The position numbers and the translations under genes were made by a program. From contig NZ_FNBO01000012.1 of the NCBI RefSeq assembly GCF_900102375.1, positions 1-64,000 of the forward strand: a DNA stretch of 64,000 nucleotides, written 5' to 3'. Numbering within the stretch: position 1 is the first letter of the stretch; each line of letters starts with the position of its first letter. Positions 61,742 through 64,000 of the stretch are shown piece by piece. The DNA is from Halorubrum xinjiangense (GTDB taxonomy: Archaea > Halobacteriota > Halobacteria > Halobacteriales > Haloferacaceae). Under the pieces are notes generated by a model, which made no database searches, was not told the origin of the DNA, and saw nothing but the letters and a program-made list of their open reading frames with translations.

Positions 61742-61967
61742 CGGTGTCACCTCACGGGTGTACGTTGGGTGGGTAGACACATATGTACCGAACAGGTTTC
61801 TAAGCGGCTGAAAAGCGTTCTAGCGCGCTGGGAGGGGTCCGCAGTATCGGGGCTCTTTAATTGTATAGCTCTAACCTGTCGACGTTTCGCCGGCGGGTTC
61901 CACGCGAACACGGAACGCTTATGAAACACGTTGTGCCTACGTGTAGGTGCGTCATCGACGGACGCGA

Positions 61968-62038
61968 GCGCCGGTGGTCTAGTGGTAGGACCTGAGCCTT
62001 CCAAGCTCATGGCCCGGGTTCAAATCCCGGCCGGCGCA
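61968..62038 (+). tRNA. tRNA-Gly (anticodon TCC)
   Basis: 71 nt. Acceptor GCGCCGG/CCGGCGC, discriminator A. Anticodon stem TGAGC/GCTCA around the loop CTTCCAA (anticodon TCC, reading GGA). T-arm CCGGG-TTCAAAT-CCCGG. No intron. The 3' end is repeated twice downstream. Confidence 0.95.
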
Positions 62039-62233
62039 TTTCTCGAACGAAGTGAGAGAAATCGCCGAGAGGGATTTGAACCCTGGAAGTCGCAGCCCGC
62101 ACAGCGAGCGAAGCGAGCGAGCAGGACCGTCTTCCTCTGGTTCAAATCCCGGCCGGCGCACTCCCTGCGGTCGTGCGCCGCCCGTACTCCCGCTCGCTCG
62201 CTGCGCTCGCTCACGGGAGTCCCGGCCGGCGCA
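62038..62233 (+). repeat. tRNA-Gly 3' tail: hairpins and two regenerated tRNA 3' ends
   Basis: Begins with a perfect hairpin ATTTCTC-GAACGAAGTGA-GAGAAAT (62038-62062), then a reverse T-arm GGGATTTGAACCC (62071-62083), the 51-nt module GGAAGTCGCAG...GTCTTCC (62085-62135) that differs at only three sites from the one in intergenic copy C, a 22-nt copy of the tRNA 3' end (62139-62160), a hairpin ACTCCCG/CGGGAGT (62186-62220) and a second copy CCCGGCCGGCGCA (62221-62233). Confidence 0.78.
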
Positions 62234-62282
62234 TTTTCTGACTGATTTGTCAGTCAACGTCCGCTTCGCTCGACGAATACTG

Positions 62283-63056
62283 TTAGAGGCTCGCACCGCC
62301 GTCGACCCACACCGTCTCGCCGGTCACGTAGCTCGCGCCCTCGGAGGCGAGATAGAGGTAGGCGTCACGTAGGTCCGCGGGCGTGCCGGCTCGGGACGGG
62401 AGCCCATCGGATCCCTCGACGGAGTCTCTCGCTTCGTCGGCCCACCCCTCCCGGATCTCGGTGGCGATCGGTCCCGGCGCGACCGCGTTCACCCTGATCC
62501 CGTAGTCGTCGAGTTCGAGCGCCGCGCTTCGGGTGAGCATCTGGATGCCGCCCTTCGTCGCCGCGTAGTGGGAGTGGTCCCACTCGGCGCGCTCGGCCGT
62601 CGTCGACGAGGTGTTCAGGATCGCTCCCTCCACGCCGCGGTCGATCATGTCTTTCGCGGCGAGTTGGGTGCCGAAGAACGCGCCTCTGAGGTTGACGCCG
62701 TGGACGAAGTCGAAGTCCTCGGGGTCGACCTCGAGGAACTCGAGGCTGCGGTGGACGCCAGCGTTGTTCACCATCACGTCGACCCCGCCGAACTCGCGGG
62801 CCGCCGCGATCACCGACTCGATCTGGCTCGGCTCTGAGACGTCGGTCTCGACGAACGCGGCGGTTCCCCCGCGCTCCTCGATGGCCTCGTGCGTGGGCGC
62901 CTTAGCGTCGACGTCTTTCGGCGCCGCGCGAACGTCGGCGTTGATCACGGTCGCCCCTGCGTCGCCGAAGCCGGTCGCGACCGCGCGACCGATCCCGCTC
63001 GATCCGCCCGTGACCACGACCGTCTCGCCGGCGAAGTCCGCGCTGATGGCTCCCAT
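62283..63056 (-). CDS. Short-chain dehydrogenase/reductase (SDR)
   Basis: 257 residues from ATG 63056. Classical SDR: TVVVTGGSSGIGRAVATGFG (TGxxxGxG), NNAG in VDVMVNNAGVHRSL, the catalytic Ser in LNTSSTTAERAEW, YxxxK in HYAATKGGIQML, and a C-terminal GASYVTGETVWVDGGASL. NAD(P)-dependent alcohol/ketone redox enzyme; Asp-rich after the glycine loop (INADVRAAP) suggests NAD preference. The substrate is unknown. It starts 120 nt upstream (minus strand) of the next gene's stop, no overlap. Confidence 0.9.
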   Translation of the reverse strand: MGAISADFAGETVVVTGGSSGIGRAVATGFGDAGATVINADVRAAPKDVDAKAPTHEAIEERGGTAAFVETDVSEPSQIESVIAAAREFGGVDVMVNNAGVHRSLEFLEVDPEDFDFVHGVNLRGAFFGTQLAAKDMIDRGVEGAILNTSSTTAERAEWDHSHYAATKGGIQMLTRSAALELDDYGIRVNAVAPGPIATEIREGWADEARDSVEGSDGLPSRAGTPADLRDAYLYLASEGASYVTGETVWVDGGASL

Positions 63057-63168
63057 ACGACTGATCGGAGAGGCCGGATCAAAAAGGTCGGTGTCGCGGT
63101 TCCGTACGCCGATCGCGAGACCGCTTCGAGAGCGTCCGGCCCGCGGCGACCGCCGGGATCGGGCCGCC

Positions 63169-64000
63169 TCAGTCGTCGTCCGCGGCCGGCGCCTCGGTGT
63201 TATCGACCTCGGCGGACTCGCGCGGGCCGCCCGCGTGGCCCTCGTGGGAGATGGCGGTCGCCATGAGGTGTGGCGGAATGGCCGGCACCTCGTCGTCACC
63301 GACGGGGCCGTCGCGCGCGATATCCTCGGTCGAGCGCGGGAACTCGCGGATCTCCTTGTGGATCGCGATGCCCGCCTTCGCGCCCTGACCCATCGCGACC
63401 GGGACCTGGTTGTGGCCGGGCGTGATGTCGCCGACCGCGAACACGCCATCCTCGCTGGTGCGGCCGTGGTCGTCGACGTCGATCTCGCCGCCGTCGGTCA
63501 GGTCGCAGCCGAGCCCCTCGGCGAGGGCGGTGTTGTAGTCGGAGCCGTACATCGGGAAGCCCCCGCGGTACTCGCGGCGGGTGCCGTCCTCGAACTCCAT
63601 CGCCTCCAGCCAGCCGGAGTCGGGGTCGTTCTCGACGCCGGCGACGTCCTCGTGGATCACGTCGATCGGATGCGCGTCCAGCTGCGCGGCCGTCTCGTCG
63701 CTCCACGTCGGCTCCGCGCCGCGGGTCAGGAGGTCCACGTCGTCGGTCATGTTCAGCATGATCATCGCGACGTGCGCGGCGGCCTCCCCGTGGCCCATCA
63801 CGTACACCGGCTCGTCGACGAACATGTAGGCGTCGCAGTGGAGACACCAGTGAAGCCCTTTTGCGTTCCGCGGCAGGGGCGGATCGGGACGCTCGTCGGA
63901 GAACCCGGTGGCGAGGACGACGCGGTCCGCGAGGATCTCGGCGTCGTTCGTGGAGAGGCGGAACCGGTCGTCGTCGGTGCGCACGACGTCGGTGACGAAC
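63169..64000 (-). CDS. FAD-dependent pyridine nucleotide reductase (thioredoxin reductase-like), 5' truncated by window
   Basis: The C-terminal 277 or so residues are visible; the start lies beyond 64000. It contains ILADRVVLATGFSDERPDPP (the ATG motif of these reductases), a NAD-domain part (VYVMGHGEAAAHVAMIMLNM) and the FAD motif FAVGDITPGHNQVPVAMGQGAKAGIAI. The segment RNAKGLHWCLHCDAYMF at the place of the CxxC of thioredoxin reductase has CLHC, so a redox-active disulfide may be present. The C-terminus (DEVPAIPPHLMATAISHEGHAGGPRE) is an extension. Likely reduces a disulfide or other acceptor with NAD(P)H. Confidence 0.8.
   Translation of the reverse strand, partial: FVTDVVRTDDDRFRLSTNDAEILADRVVLATGFSDERPDPPLPRNAKGLHWCLHCDAYMFVDEPVYVMGHGEAAAHVAMIMLNMTDDVDLLTRGAEPTWSDETAAQLDAHPIDVIHEDVAGVENDPDSGWLEAMEFEDGTRREYRGGFPMYGSDYNTALAEGLGCDLTDGGEIDVDDHGRTSEDGVFAVGDITPGHNQVPVAMGQGAKAGIAIHKEIREFPRSTEDIARDGPVGDDEVPAIPPHLMATAISHEGHAGGPRESAEVDNTEAPAADDD

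Noticed and set aside
1-64000. CRISPR array or cas genes
   Set aside because: No regularly spaced direct repeats with unique spacers and no Cas motifs. The tRNA tails have unequal spacing and hairpins, not spacers.

Overview
The window is chromosomal DNA from an extremely halophilic archaeon (class Halobacteria; the overall look is Halorubrum-like, but the genus is an inference). The evidence is the high GC content, strongly acidic proteins, archaeal information-processing genes (archaeal-type ProRS, Nop5/FlpA, a membrane-anchored LonB, a TFB-like cyclin-fold protein), a PGF-CTERM surface anchor, bacterio-opsin-activator (Bat) type HTH proteins, a HalOD1-like protein, and many TATA boxes about 27 nt upstream of start codons (leaderless transcription).

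Layout. 1-1.7 kb: the right end of an IS200/IS605-type element abutting an FAD amine oxidase/phytoene-desaturase-like gene. 2-10.2 kb: a sensory island with a multi-PAS/GAF Bat-type regulator, a degenerate RecA-like protein, and a HalOD1-like protein whose gene overlaps that of a multi-PAS histidine kinase. That kinase has a LOV-like domain lacking the photoactive cysteine. 10.6-17.3 kb: a threonine-synthase-like protein without the PLP lysine, the cobalamin transporter btuF/btuC-btuD, Trm5 and two small genes. 17.9-24.8 kb: tRNA-Thr with a repeated 3' tail, a 43-residue zinc ribbon gene, a membrane HTH protein, a low-complexity secreted protein, ProRS, a NUDIX enzyme and a toxin-antitoxin pair. 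25-38.9 kb: mostly housekeeping genes (DUF371, amidohydrolase, YchF, DRG, CapA, zinc-ribbon HTH, MDR oxidoreductase, tRNA-Leu, Nth, TFB-like, FlpA/Nop5).

39-48.3 kb: a respiratory, sulfur and iron segment with CBS-ParB, a winged helix protein, a Bat-type HTH overlapping a rhodanese, cydAB with a small membrane partner, and feoA-feoB-zinc ribbon under a DtxR-like operator. A palindrome TTGKC-N4-GACAA occurs four times in intergenic DNA here and suggests a shared regulator. 48.6-61.7 kb: LonB, NadM, a SAM hydrolase, a type IV pilus ATPase with its membrane platform, a Trm9-like methyltransferase, a chemoreceptor and DoxX. 62-64 kb: tRNA-Gly with repeated 3' tail, an SDR, and a truncated flavin disulfide-reductase-like gene at the edge.

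The most unusual structure is non-coding. Five intergenic loci (10.4, 27.8, 28.2, 35.4 and 51.8 kb) carry one family of modular, stem-loop-rich repeats whose long inverted arms differ between copies but stay perfectly complementary. The tails of all three tRNA genes are built from related stem-loops (loop core near GAACGAAGTGA, stems changing freely), separated by regenerated copies of the tRNA 3' end. One 51-nt module is shared between an intergenic copy and the tRNA-Gly tail. All functional names rest on reading motifs by eye; no database search was possible.
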